Made by a program: the position numbers and the translations under genes. From NCBI RefSeq assembly GCF_014207445.1, contig NZ_JACHEM010000028.1, positions 1 to 45,707 of the forward strand: DNA of 45,707 nt. The letters run 5' to 3'. Below, piece after piece: positions 8,084 through 16,791 of this stretch. Numbering within the stretch: position 1 is the first letter of the stretch; the number at the start of each line of letters is the position of its first letter. This stretch comes from Streptomyces candidus (GTDB lineage Bacteria > Actinomycetota > Actinomycetes > Streptomycetales > Streptomycetaceae). The notes beneath the pieces are model-generated. The model was not told the DNA's origin and searched no databases. It was given only the letters and a program-made list of their open reading frames with translations.

Positions 8084-9022
8084 CTAGAAATACCCTTCGC
8101 GCTTGCGGTCTTCCATCGCCGCCTCGGACAATTTGTCGTCGGCGCGCGTCGCGCCCCGTTCGGTGATCCGGGATGCGGCGATCTCCGCGATCACCGCGTC
8201 CAGCGTGGCCGCGTCCGAGGCCACCGCACCGGTGCAGGACATGTCCCCGACCGTGCGATAGCGGATCATCCGCTTCTCCACCGTCTCCGACCGCTTCGGA
8301 CCGCCCCAAGCTCCCGCCGTCAGCCACATCCCGGACCGCCGGAACACCTCCCGCTCGTGCGCGAAGTAGATGTCCGGGAGTTCGATCTCCTCGCGCTGGA
8401 TGTACTGCCACACATCCAGTTCGGTCCAGTTCGACAACGGGAAGACCCGCACGTGCTCACCCGGCGCGTGACGGCCGTTGTACAACTGCCACAACTCCGG
8501 ACGCTGACGCCTCGGATCCCACTGCGAGAACTCGTCCCGCAGCGAGAACACCCGCTCCTTGGCCCGCGCCTTCTCCTCGTCGCGCCGCCCGCCGCCGAAC
8601 ACCGCGTCGAAGCGGTGCTCCTGGATCGTCTCGGTCAACGGCACCGTCTGCAGCGGATTGCGCGTCCCGTCCGGCCGCTCACGCAGCACACCCCGGTCGA
8701 TGTACTCCTGTACCGACGCCACACGCAGCCGCAGCCCGTGCCGCGCCACCACCCGGTCCCGGTACGCGATCACCTCGGGGAAGTTGTGCCCCGTGTCCAC
8801 GTGCAGCAGCGTGAACGGCACCGGCGCCGGCGCGAACGCCTTCAGCGCCAGGTGCAGCATCACGATCGAGTCCTTGCCGCCGGAAAACAGCATCACCGGC
8901 CGCTCGAACTCCCCCGCCACCTCCCGGAAGATGTGCACCGCCTCGGACTCCAGAGCGTCCAGGTGCGACAGGACGTACGGATGGTCGGTCCCCTCCTTCA
9001 CCGTCACGGCGGACATCGTCAC
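8084..9022 (-). CDS. cysD: Sulfate adenylyltransferase small (catalytic) subunit
   Basis: CysD makes adenosine 5'-phosphosulfate from ATP and sulfate. The 312-residue protein has the N-type ATP pyrophosphatase PP-loop SGGKDS near residue 47, the GGGRRDEEKARAKER segment, the NWTELDVWQYI strand and the C-terminal EDRKREGYF typical of the family. The ATG at 9022 overlaps the cysC stop by 4 bases; a second ATG six bases in is also possible. It pairs with cysN downstream. Confidence 0.95.
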   Translation of the reverse strand: MTMSAVTVKEGTDHPYVLSHLDALESEAVHIFREVAGEFERPVMLFSGGKDSIVMLHLALKAFAPAPVPFTLLHVDTGHNFPEVIAYRDRVVARHGLRLRVASVQEYIDRGVLRERPDGTRNPLQTVPLTETIQEHRFDAVFGGGRRDEEKARAKERVFSLRDEFSQWDPRRQRPELWQLYNGRHAPGEHVRVFPLSNWTELDVWQYIQREEIELPDIYFAHEREVFRRSGMWLTAGAWGGPKRSETVEKRMIRYRTVGDMSCTGAVASDAATLDAVIAEIAASRITERGATRADDKLSEAAMEDRKREGYF

Positions 9023-9582
9023 AGCAAGCCCCTCTCGGTGAGCAGCGCATGAACGGCCCCGGCGGACTCCTCCACCGTCCGGTCCTGCGAATCGATCCGC
9101 AGATCCGGCGCCACCGGCGCCTCGTACGGGTCGTCGACCCCGGTCAGACCGCTGAGCTCGCCCGCCGCCTGCTTCGCGTACAGACCTTTCACATCACGCA
9201 CCGAGCACACCTCCACCGGTGTGGCGACATGCACTTCGACATACGCGGTGCCCGCCTGACGATGGCACCTGCGCACCACCTCACGGCTGTCCGCGTACGG
9301 CGCGATCACCGGTACCAGCACCAGCACACCGTGGGACGCCAGCAGTTCGGCTACGAACCCGATCCGCTGCACATGGAGGTGCCGGTCGCCCCGGCCGAAC
9401 CCCAGGCCCGCCGAGAGGAACTCGCGGATCTCGTCGCCGTCCAGCAGCTCGACCCGACGGCCCTCCGCCCGCAGACGCTCGGCCAGCGCACGGGCGATCG
9501 TTGTCTTGCCGGCACTCGGCAGACCCGTGAGCCAGACCGTGGCTCCACCGTCGGCCCGGCGCCCTTCCCCCGTACCCGCCAT
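9019..9582 (-). CDS. cysC: Adenylylsulfate (APS) kinase
   Basis: CysC phosphorylates APS to PAPS, the sulfuryl donor of sulfotransferases. The 187-residue protein has a P-loop GLPSAGKTT near residue 20, ELLDGDEIREFLS, the RIGFVAELL helix, PVIAPYADSR and the DVKGLYAKQAAGE lid segment, all normal for the family. PAPS rather than PAPS-reductase genes are found here: no cysH or sulfite reductase is present. That separates this set from assimilatory sulfate reduction and ties it to the sulfotransferase gene upstream in the same operon. Confidence 0.95.
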   Translation of the reverse strand: MAGTGEGRRADGGATVWLTGLPSAGKTTIARALAERLRAEGRRVELLDGDEIREFLSAGLGFGRGDRHLHVQRIGFVAELLASHGVLVLVPVIAPYADSREVVRRCHRQAGTAYVEVHVATPVEVCSVRDVKGLYAKQAAGELSGLTGVDDPYEAPVAPDLRIDSQDRTVEESAGAVHALLTERGLL

Positions 9583-9585
9583 CGC

Positions 9586-10407
9586 TCAGGCCGCCGGCAG
9601 AGTTGTGGCCAGCGAGTTCGCCGCTTGCAGACCTAGATTGAGACCGGCGGCGGCGGGGTCGTCCGACCAGGGCTGCGTCCTGGCGCTGTCCGCGAACCGG
9701 CGCACCGCTGCAGCGGGAGTACTGCGCGGAGCCAGGCGGCCGGCACGCCATGCCTCCCGCAGAGCGATGCCCGCGCCCTTGCTGTTGCGGTGTGCCACGC
9801 GCAGCCCGGGGACGAAGTGCACACGTCCCCCGGCCTCGGCGAGCCGCTCGACGAGGCCGTTGTCGCTCGCTGTGACCACGTCGGGGAACCCGCCGGCGGT
9901 GAGGAAGTCCTTGGTCCAGACGGCGGAGTTGCCGCCGGCGAAGAAGGTGACCTCGCTGCCGGGGCTGTGCTGGGCGTAGCGGAACTCGTAGCGGTACTGG
10001 CGGGCACGGGCCACCACACTGCTGTCGAAGGGCAGCACCCTGCCCGTGATCGCCGCTCGCTCGTGCGTGAGGGCCGCGTCGAGGACAGCGAACCAGTCCG
10101 GCAGGGGGCGGGCGTCGTCGTCGAGGAACGCCAGCACGTCACCGGTCGCCTCCTGCCCGGCAAGATTGCGGCCGGCCGCCGCGCCACGGCGCCGCTCGTG
10201 GCGCAGCAGGCGTACGGGGAAGGGATGCTCCGCCGCGTCGACGCCCAGGGGGGTGTCGGAGGCGTCGTCGACGAGGATGACCTCGTGAACGATGCCCGTG
10301 TCGCACGCTGCGATCGCGGTCAGCAGAAGATCGACGTCGGTGGGCCGGTTGTAGGTGGCGACCACCACGGAGACCTGTTTGGCGCCGTCGGGGGGTGTTT
10401 TGCTCAT
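9586..10407 (-). CDS. Family 2 glycosyltransferase
   Basis: A GT-A fold transferase of 273 residues. The N-terminal nucleotide-binding segment VSVVVATYNRP, the VDDASDTP loop, the GRNLAGQEATGDVLAFLDDDARP segment (the acidic DDD serving as the metal-binding DXD equivalent) and the later GGFPDVVTASDNGLVERL acceptor region fit GT2. ATG 10407 has GGAG eight bases upstream and gives the natural start; the longer frame is not GT-like. It probably transfers a sugar from a nucleotide-sugar, possibly the product of the dehydrogenase that opens this operon. Acceptor and donor are unknown. Confidence 0.85.
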   Translation of the reverse strand: MSKTPPDGAKQVSVVVATYNRPTDVDLLLTAIAACDTGIVHEVILVDDASDTPLGVDAAEHPFPVRLLRHERRRGAAAGRNLAGQEATGDVLAFLDDDARPLPDWFAVLDAALTHERAAITGRVLPFDSSVVARARQYRYEFRYAQHSPGSEVTFFAGGNSAVWTKDFLTAGGFPDVVTASDNGLVERLAEAGGRVHFVPGLRVAHRNSKGAGIALREAWRAGRLAPRSTPAAAVRRFADSARTQPWSDDPAAAGLNLGLQAANSLATTLPAA

Positions 10408-10480
10408 TGCTGTGCTCCTTGCGGACGCTCGTTGACGGCCACGTCCGTGGGTCGAGTGGGGTGCGGGGGAAGGCGGACGG

Positions 10481-11785
10481 TCACCGCGGCGGGGCGGCGG
10501 ACGGATCGGTGACCCGGGCGGCGAACGGGTCGAGGACCTCGTCGACCTCACCGAGCAGCGTGCCGAGTGTGGCGACCTGCCCGTCGATCACGGCAGGCTC
10601 CGTGGCGATCACGATGCCGGCCGCGGCCTCGGCGGCACGCCGCACCGCGGCCTCCGTGTCCGCCGCGTGCACCACGACATAGCCGCAGCGGTCCTCCGAC
10701 CAGCGCAGTTCATGCACTGTGTCACCGGGTTCCACCTGGACGTCGACCTGGACGACGCCGTCCGCGGCCTCCGCCTGTGCCGTGCCGGTCACCGAGGTGA
10801 CGGTGCCGGGGGCGGCGACGAGGAAGCGGATGGCAGCCGCGCCCTCCGGCTCCCCCGGCTGCGGCAGAGCGTCTCCCTCCAATGCGAGGCGGTAGGTCGC
10901 CTCCTCCAGGTCGATGCCGTGCACCAGACGGACCAGGTCATTGATGCGGTCCCCGCCACGCCGGCTGTGCGACTCGACGACGCGGGGACCGGCAGCGGTG
11001 AGGATCAGCTCGGTGTGCGCCGGGCCGTCGACCAGTCCCACGGCCTCCAGCAGGGCCTCGACAGTCGACGCGACGGCGGACAGCTCGCCGTCGTCCAGCC
11101 GCGCGGGCACGACATGGCCGAGTTCGACCACGCCGTGCCCGGTCTCCTTGCCCGTGACGGCGACGACCGTGTGCGCTCCGGCCCGGGAGAACGTCTCGAC
11201 GCTGAGCTCCTCGCCGACCAGCCATTCCTCGGCCATGAAGTCCTCCAGGCCGAAGGCCTCACGCCACGCCCACGCCTCGTCGACCTCGTCGACGGACGCG
11301 ATGCGGCGGACGCCCAGGCTGCCGGATCCCATCGTCGGCTTGAGCACGGCCGCGCCTGCGGTCTTCACGAAGTCGCGCAGCTCGTCACGGGTCGGTCGGA
11401 CCACGGCTGCCACCGGTCCGATGCCGCGGTCGTTCAGCAGGGCGCGCAGGGCAGGCTTGTCGTGCAGTAGCCGAGTGGTCCGCTCGCTGTTGCCGGGCAG
11501 TCCGAGCGTGTCGGTGAGGTGCCCCACCACCGCCTGCGCGGCCTCGGTCTGCGTGAAGACACGGGTGAAGGGGCGCTGTTCGTGCAGGGCCCGCACGAGA
11601 GCGGTGACGGTGGGGACGTCCTGGTAGTCGACCAGCAGCAACTGGGAACAGTGCTCCACCACGTCTGGGTCGAATGCGGACGGCTTCTGGACGTGCACCA
11701 CGTCGAGCCCGAGTGCGGCGGCCTTGCGGACGATGCCGGCCTTTCCGCCGACGACGAGAACGCGGGTTGCGGACAAGGGATCCAC
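10481..11785 (-). CDS. ATP-grasp carboxylate-amine ligase (first of two)
   Basis: The 434-residue protein has an N-terminal Rossmann-like segment (ATRVLVVGGKAG), the ATP-grasp glycine-rich lid AAVLKPTMGSGSLGV, the FMAEEWLVGEELSVE strand, and the metal-binding HTELILTAAGPRVVESHSRRGGD segment. This is the pattern of L-amino acid ligase/biotin-carboxylase-like ATP-grasp enzymes that join a carboxylate to an amine through an acyl-phosphate. GTG 11785 is used here; TTG 11776 has a better Shine-Dalgarno (AAGGTGG) and may be the real start. A second ATP-grasp ligase lies six genes upstream in the same operon, so two amide or peptide bonds may be made outside the NRPS. Confidence 0.85.
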   Translation of the reverse strand: MDPLSATRVLVVGGKAGIVRKAAALGLDVVHVQKPSAFDPDVVEHCSQLLLVDYQDVPTVTALVRALHEQRPFTRVFTQTEAAQAVVGHLTDTLGLPGNSERTTRLLHDKPALRALLNDRGIGPVAAVVRPTRDELRDFVKTAGAAVLKPTMGSGSLGVRRIASVDEVDEAWAWREAFGLEDFMAEEWLVGEELSVETFSRAGAHTVVAVTGKETGHGVVELGHVVPARLDDGELSAVASTVEALLEAVGLVDGPAHTELILTAAGPRVVESHSRRGGDRINDLVRLVHGIDLEEATYRLALEGDALPQPGEPEGAAAIRFLVAAPGTVTSVTGTAQAEAADGVVQVDVQVEPGDTVHELRWSEDRCGYVVVHAADTEAAVRRAAEAAAGIVIATEPAVIDGQVATLGTLLGEVDEVLDPFAARVTDPSAAPPR

Positions 11786-11811
11786 CTTCGGTAGGAGTTC
11801 TTCGGTTCAGG

Positions 11812-12606
11812 TCAGGAGGGGTGCGGGGCGGCGGAGACACGCAGCGTCTCCCACACGGAAGCCGTGTCCTGTGGCAGTTCGACACCGGTGTCGGCGGCCG
11901 GGGAACGGGGCTTGAGTCCGGCGAGGTACGGTGCGAGATCGAGTCCGGTGAACCGTGACAGGCGCTCGGTCTCCTCGCCCCGGCACAGGGCGTGGTATTC
12001 GACGACCAGACGCCGCTCGGCCGGCACCAGGGTTGCGAAGTCGAGCCAGTGTCCGTTCCACGCGGTCCACTTGGCGAGAGCCGCCTCCTCGGTGAGCGGC
12101 ACGTACGGACGGTCGCCCTTCCAGCGCAGCATCGAGCGGGCCGCCTCCACCGGGTGGCGCACCAGCATCACATAGCGGGCCTCCGGCAGTACCCGGCCGA
12201 ACCACGGTAGGTGCAACAGGTATTCGTTGTACTTGTCGCCCCAGTGGCGCAGTTCGCCCTGGACGTCGGTCAGGATCTGCCGTGCCAGCGCCACCGGGTC
12301 GTCCCCGGCGGTTCCCTCGGCGACGTCGCGGGCCGCGGCCCGCAGGCTCTGTTCCACCCGGGTACGCCAGTCTTCGACCCCGGCACCGTCCGGCGGCCTC
12401 CGGTCCAGGGCGTGCAGGATCTCGTCGGTGCGCAGATGGCGGTCCGCCAGGTCCTGTCCGCCCAGCCACCGGTGCAGCAGGTAGGGGAGTTTGCCGTTGA
12501 CGGTGAAGTGGCCGCCCGCGTCGTGATAGGCGAGGTTCATCGCGTAGGCGAGGGCCGTGGTGCCGCAGCGCTGGCCCCCGAGCAGGATCACGGGAGAAAC
12601 GGTCAT
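11812..12606 (-). CDS. PAPS-dependent sulfotransferase
   Basis: The 264-residue protein begins with the 5'-phosphosulfate-binding loop (LLGGQRCGTTALAYAM, residues 8-23) and has the 3'-phosphate-binding segment VMLVRHPVEAARSML around 145-160, the two hallmarks of the cytosolic sulfotransferase fold. KYNEYLLHLPWFGRVLPEARYV lies between them. It overlaps the upstream isomerase-like gene by 4 bases. The same operon encodes CysC, CysD and CysN, so its PAPS donor is made on site. The acceptor, a hydroxyl or amine on the cluster's product, is inferred only. Confidence 0.9.
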   Translation of the reverse strand: MTVSPVILLGGQRCGTTALAYAMNLAYHDAGGHFTVNGKLPYLLHRWLGGQDLADRHLRTDEILHALDRRPPDGAGVEDWRTRVEQSLRAAARDVAEGTAGDDPVALARQILTDVQGELRHWGDKYNEYLLHLPWFGRVLPEARYVMLVRHPVEAARSMLRWKGDRPYVPLTEEAALAKWTAWNGHWLDFATLVPAERRLVVEYHALCRGEETERLSRFTGLDLAPYLAGLKPRSPAADTGVELPQDTASVWETLRVSAAPHPS

Positions 12607-13502
12607 GCGCCGGCCTCCACCGTCTGCGCGTCCGAGTCGGCGGGGACGGCGTCCTCGCGCCGGGCCGGCGTCATCTCACGGAGCAGTCGCATGCAGGCCG
12701 TACTCGCCTCGAAACCTCCGGCGGTGAACTCCTCGCCCCACGGCTCGTCCCGCTGGGCCTGGGACAGGACCCGCCCAATGCGCCAGTGCGTCTCAAGGGA
12801 GACCCAGCCCCGGTATCCGTCCTCGGCCAGCCGGGCGAGGATCGCGGGCCACGGCAGGTCCCCGTCTCCGAGCCGGACATAGGCCCGCTGCCCGTCCGGG
12901 TCCTTCACATGGACGTGCCGGATTCGCTCGCGGCCGAGCGCGTAGTCCCGCGGGAAGGGCACGGGGTCCCAGCCGCTGAAAACGCTGTTGCCGGGATCCC
13001 ACAGGACACCGAGCCGGTCGTCGCCGAGGGCATCCAGGAACTCCAGCGTGTGCCGCATGGTCGGGCTGTTGGTCCGCATGCCCGTCTCCACGAGCAGGGG
13101 GACGCGACCGGTGGGGACGCCGTCCAGCACCTCACGGGCCACGGCGGCCGCCTTGCGCGGGTCGGGGTCGCCCTGCCGGTAGAAGGTGAAGATACGGACG
13201 AAGGGTGCTCCGAGCCGCTCGGCCCTGCGCACGGAGGCCGCCACCAGCTCGCGTGCGGCGTCCGTCCCCGCCGCGGTACGGGGCAGGTCGCACTTCAGTG
13301 CCGGCGGGTCGAACCCGGCCACCGCCAGCCCGTGCCGGGCCACGGTGTCCCGTACGCGGTCGAGGGTGGCGTCGTTCATGTGATGCGGCGGCACGCCGTT
13401 GCTGGAGCGGATCTCCAGGCCGTCGAAGCCGAGGTGGGCCGACGTGGCGGCCGCCTGCTCGATGTCCTGGGACAACTCGTCGTTGATGATGGCGAGTCTC
13501 AC
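12603..13502 (-). CDS. Sugar phosphate isomerase/epimerase-like TIM-barrel protein (complete metal site)
   Basis: A 299-residue AP-endonuclease-2/xylose-isomerase-like TIM barrel. The four usual metal ligands can be followed along the strands: Glu in LLVETGMR, Asp in VLWDPGNS, His in IRHVHVKDPDG and Glu in VSLETHWR. The start is GTG 13502, overlapping the upstream stop as GTGA; the open frame extending to 13835 is spurious. Known members isomerise or epimerise sugars or dehydrate inososes. It lies directly before a second, diverged TIM-barrel gene and an oxidoreductase, suggesting sugar or cyclitol remodelling. Confidence 0.85.
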   Translation of the reverse strand: MRLAIINDELSQDIEQAAATSAHLGFDGLEIRSSNGVPPHHMNDATLDRVRDTVARHGLAVAGFDPPALKCDLPRTAAGTDAARELVAASVRRAERLGAPFVRIFTFYRQGDPDPRKAAAVAREVLDGVPTGRVPLLVETGMRTNSPTMRHTLEFLDALGDDRLGVLWDPGNSVFSGWDPVPFPRDYALGRERIRHVHVKDPDGQRAYVRLGDGDLPWPAILARLAEDGYRGWVSLETHWRIGRVLSQAQRDEPWGEEFTAGGFEASTACMRLLREMTPARREDAVPADSDAQTVEAGA

Positions 13503-14251
13503 GAAGTGGTCTCCTCTCTGGGGGCCCGGGGCGCGGGTGCGTCGGGGACGTACCACTCGCACAGCAGCGCGATGTCCTCGACGAGGGACGGGGCCTTCGA
13601 TTCGACGGTGACCGCGCGCAGCTCGCCGGCGGCGTCGAGAACCCGCCGGTTCAGCTCGGGTCGGGCGGAGGCGAGAGGCCGGTGACGCGAGGTGCCGGGC
13701 TGGTCCCAGTCGAAGCCCTTGACCTGGGCATACGAAACCCAGGGGGCGAGCCGGGCCGCCGCCGCGACGGGGTCGTCGTCGATTCTGGCGAGGCCCATCG
13801 TGTCGAGCAGGACCGAGGTGCCGGCCCGTCGGCACAGCTCCTCGAGTTCGGGCACGGGGGCGTACCCGTGGTGGGTCTCCACGAGGACGAGGGAGCGGTC
13901 ACCGACCCTCGCCGCCAGCGCCTCGACCTGCGCGAGCGTCAGGGCGATCCGCTCGTGGGCGGTGCATCCGGCGGCCGCGAAGACCTTCACCGGCAGGCCC
14001 CGCTCGGGCCAGCGAAGGTCGCCGATTGCGATCGGAGGGTGGGCGGCGTCGCCGAGCACCGTGCCGACGCCGACGAAGCACACCTTGGCGCCGGCGGTGC
14101 GCAGGCCGTCGAGCCCCCCGGTCTCCCAGGCGTGGCCCTTTCCCTCCCTGACGTCGACGGCCGTGCCACCGGCCGAGAGAGCCAGGCCTGCCAGTTCCGT
14201 GGCGTCGAGGCCGGGCGCCGATCCGGAGGAGAGGCCGATCAGCGGTCTCAC
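13499..14251 (-). CDS. Second TIM-barrel isomerase/epimerase-like protein, His ligand replaced
   Basis: A 250-residue AP-endonuclease-2-like barrel starting at GTG 14251 (GTGA overlap with the upstream stop). Metal-ligand equivalents are Glu in LVLVETHHG, Asp in VLLDTMGLA and Glu in AVTVESKAP. The strand that should carry the His reads WVSYAQVKGFDW, with Gln in its place. The N-terminus (LIGLSSGSAPG) also departs from usual members. Either the metal site is altered or another residue supplies the ligand. It is tightly coupled to the canonical paralogue downstream and may act in a pair with it. Confidence 0.75.
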   Translation of the reverse strand: MRPLIGLSSGSAPGLDATELAGLALSAGGTAVDVREGKGHAWETGGLDGLRTAGAKVCFVGVGTVLGDAAHPPIAIGDLRWPERGLPVKVFAAAGCTAHERIALTLAQVEALAARVGDRSLVLVETHHGYAPVPELEELCRRAGTSVLLDTMGLARIDDDPVAAAARLAPWVSYAQVKGFDWDQPGTSRHRPLASARPELNRRVLDAAGELRAVTVESKAPSLVEDIALLCEWYVPDAPAPRAPREETTS

Positions 14252-15189
14252 ACGACCACCGCCGCGGCGGCTGCGACCGACGAGAGGATCTCGGTCACCG
14301 CACGGGCGCCTTCGAGATGGCAGCGTGCCGGGGGACGTCCCGACGCCACGGCCTCGACCATCTCCCGGTACACCTCCGTGCGCAGTTCCGCGGTCGGCGT
14401 GGTGGGCCAGGTCTGCTCCGTGTCGCCGATCTGGGTCATGACCGTGCCGTCGGTGATGTTGAAGCCGCCGTCGGGCCCCAGGATCTGCAGCCGTTCGGTA
14501 CGGACCATCGACTCGGCGGTCACGGTGAACGCCAGGGTGGCCCCGGACAGAAAGGTGACGACTCCCGTGACGCGGGTGTCGATGCCCGCGGCGACCTTCC
14601 GGGGGGGCGTCAGACGCACCGACTCTGGTCGCCCGAGCAACTGGCAGGCCAGGTCGAGATAGTGGACCCCCAGGTGGGCGGAGATCCCGCCCAGCGCCGC
14701 GGCGGGGTCGCTGCGCCACCCCGCACGCCGGTAGTGGGCGGAAGGACGGAACCGCGAAACCTCCAGGACCGCAGTGACGGAGGGCGCCGACCAGGTGGCG
14801 GCGAGAGCCGCCGTTGGCAGCCGCATCCGGTGCTGCAGCATGACGCCGACCGGCAGGCCGGTGCGCCGGGCGGCATCCGCCACACCGTCGATCTCTTCCA
14901 CGGACACCGCGGGCGGCTTCTCCAGGAGGACGGCCTTGCCCGCTTCCAGGGCTTCGACCGCGAGTTGCGCGCGTCCGCCGGGGGGGACGCACAGGGCCAC
15001 CAGGCCGACGTCGGGGTCGTCCAGGAGCTCCCTCCAGGAGCCGGCCCGGCGGTGATCGCCGGTGTCGACCGCGGAGACCTCCTCCAGGACGGACACGATC
15101 CCCGCGTCCGGCAGACGTTCGAGCGCCGCGGCATGCTGCCGGCCGGCGACGCCGAATCCGACGAGGCCGACACCGAGACGCGTGCTCAT
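14248..15189 (-). CDS. Gfo/Idh/MocA-family NAD(P)-dependent oxidoreductase
   Basis: The 313-residue protein has an N-terminal Rossmann motif (VGLVGFGVAGRQHAAAL), the VALCVPPGG segment, the catalytic EKPPAVSVEE loop (the conserved EKP Lys) and a C-terminal alpha/beta domain with GGISAHLGVHYLDLACQLLG, where the HxxD-type catalytic residues lie. Members oxidise or reduce hydroxyls of sugars, cyclitols and UDP-hexuronates. Overlaps of 4 bases with genes on both sides show one polycistron. With the nucleotide-sugar dehydrogenase at the operon head it could act like WbpB on a UDP-hexuronate; this is inference. Confidence 0.85.
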   Translation of the reverse strand: MSTRLGVGLVGFGVAGRQHAAALERLPDAGIVSVLEEVSAVDTGDHRRAGSWRELLDDPDVGLVALCVPPGGRAQLAVEALEAGKAVLLEKPPAVSVEEIDGVADAARRTGLPVGVMLQHRMRLPTAALAATWSAPSVTAVLEVSRFRPSAHYRRAGWRSDPAAALGGISAHLGVHYLDLACQLLGRPESVRLTPPRKVAAGIDTRVTGVVTFLSGATLAFTVTAESMVRTERLQILGPDGGFNITDGTVMTQIGDTEQTWPTTPTAELRTEVYREMVEAVASGRPPARCHLEGARAVTEILSSVAAAAAVVV

Positions 15190-16727
15190 GCCGCACCTCC
15201 CGTCGGAGCCGCGACGGCCTCGGGGACAGCCCAGCCGAGCCGCTCGACGACCGACGCCGGTATTGGCACGCCGTGTTCGGCGGCCACGGCCTCGGCCAAC
15301 CGCTCCTGCTGTTCCGGCAGATGGACGGCCGGGGGGCCCTGCGGGTAGCCGGCAGCCACCGCGCCCGACAGGACGTCGAGCAGGTCGCCCACCGGAGGGT
15401 TGCCGAACGCGGCCGGCGACAGGGCGAGGAACAACTGGGAGCAGTCCATCGACCGCTCCGGCTCGGCACGCTGCTTGTGGACGCGGGGGCTCACCGTGCC
15501 GCCGGCGAGAATGCCGGCCAGCACCTCGGTGATCACCGCCACCCCGAGGCCCTTGTGACCGCCGAAGACCGGGACGGCACCGCCCCGGTCGAGTTCCTCT
15601 GGGTCGGTGGTGGGACGGCCCTCCCGGTCCACCAGCCAGGTCGCGGGCACCCGTTCGCCGCGGTGCGCGGCGTGCCGGATCTTTCCGCTGGCGACGGTCC
15701 CGGTGGCGAAGTCCACGACGAGCGGGGGCCCGTCCTCCCGGGGGACGACCATGCACACCGCGTCGTTCCCGAGGGTGGGGCGCCCTGCGCCCGGGGCGGC
15801 GACACTGGGGCCCGAGACGTTGAGAACGAGGCCGACCACGCCGTGGCGCACGAAGTGGTCACGGTAGGCGGCGAGCATGCCGACGTGGTTGTTCCCCCGG
15901 ACGGCGACGGCCGCGAGCCCGGTGCGGGCCGCCTGCTCGGCACATCGCCCGGCCGCGAGTTCGGCTGCGACCTGGCCGAAGCCGCCGCGGGCGTCGACCA
16001 GGACGACGGTGCCGTCCTCCTGTGTCAGCTCGGGTTCGGCAGCGTGGTCGATGCCTCCCTGCCGCAGCCGGTCGAGATACATCGGCAGCAGACCGACGCC
16101 GTGCGAGAAGTGGCCCCGCACGTCGGCGTCGACGAGGACACGCGCGACCAGGACGGCGCGCTCGGTGGCGACGCCGGCAGCGGTCAACGATCCGGTCGCC
16201 GCCTCCAGCAGGGCGTCGGCGGTGAAGCGGAACTCCGTCTCCTGCCGGGGCTGGCGGCGGGGGGCGCGGTTGAGGTGGACGGTCCGGTCGGCCCACGCAG
16301 CCGTCCGGACATCGGTGGTGACCAGGAGCACCGCGCTGCCCTGCCGGGCTGCGGTGCGCGCCGGCTCGGCCGAGTACTCGTCGGTCGTCGGTCCGGTGAC
16401 GGCGTCGACGACCACGACGGGTGAGGCCGGGGTCCGGCCTCCGGCGGCCACCACGGTCACGCCCGGAGGCAGGACCGGGGTGACCCGCCGGGGTCTGGGG
16501 GCCTCGCCCACGACGATGGCGCCGTACTGGGCTCGCCGATGTCCGGCGAGCACCTGGGTCAGTGCGTCCGCGGACCCGGTGTCGTCCGCGAGCACCGCGA
16601 CGATCTCGCCGGCGGCCACGGTGACGGTCAGCCCCGCGACCAGGATGCGCTCGGCGCCCTCGGGGCCTTCGGCCACGATCAGGTCCGCCACACGGAATGC
16701 GGGCGACCTGCCCGCTGCTTCGGTCAT
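15186..16727 (-). CDS. LDH2/MDH2-family oxidoreductase with an N-terminal degenerate ABC-ATPase-like domain
   Basis: The C-terminal ~350 of 513 residues are a complete malate/L-lactate-type (LDH2/YlbC) NAD(P) oxidoreductase: GHFSHGVGLLPMY, VAVRGNNHVGML, PTLGNDAVCMVVP, VVDFATGTVASGKI and GGHKGLGVAVITEVLAGIL. Known members reduce keto acids or cyclic imino acids. The first ~155 residues resemble an ABC ATPase: a strand and IVAVLADDTGSADALTQVLAG where Walker A should be (no GK[ST]), VVVVDAVTGPTTDE in place of Walker B, VLLVTTDV in place of the H-loop, and no signature motif. The start ATG 16727 has GAGGAG seven bases upstream, so the extension is translated. I know of no such fusion. Confidence 0.8.
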   Translation of the reverse strand: MTEAAGRSPAFRVADLIVAEGPEGAERILVAGLTVTVAAGEIVAVLADDTGSADALTQVLAGHRRAQYGAIVVGEAPRPRRVTPVLPPGVTVVAAGGRTPASPVVVVDAVTGPTTDEYSAEPARTAARQGSAVLLVTTDVRTAAWADRTVHLNRAPRRQPRQETEFRFTADALLEAATGSLTAAGVATERAVLVARVLVDADVRGHFSHGVGLLPMYLDRLRQGGIDHAAEPELTQEDGTVVLVDARGGFGQVAAELAAGRCAEQAARTGLAAVAVRGNNHVGMLAAYRDHFVRHGVVGLVLNVSGPSVAAPGAGRPTLGNDAVCMVVPREDGPPLVVDFATGTVASGKIRHAAHRGERVPATWLVDREGRPTTDPEELDRGGAVPVFGGHKGLGVAVITEVLAGILAGGTVSPRVHKQRAEPERSMDCSQLFLALSPAAFGNPPVGDLLDVLSGAVAAGYPQGPPAVHLPEQQERLAEAVAAEHGVPIPASVVERLGWAVPEAVAAPTGGAA

Positions 16728-16791
16728 TGCTGGCTCCTCGAAATGCCGGGGTACGGGTCGGAACGAAACCGGGTCCTTCACTGGACCGGGG

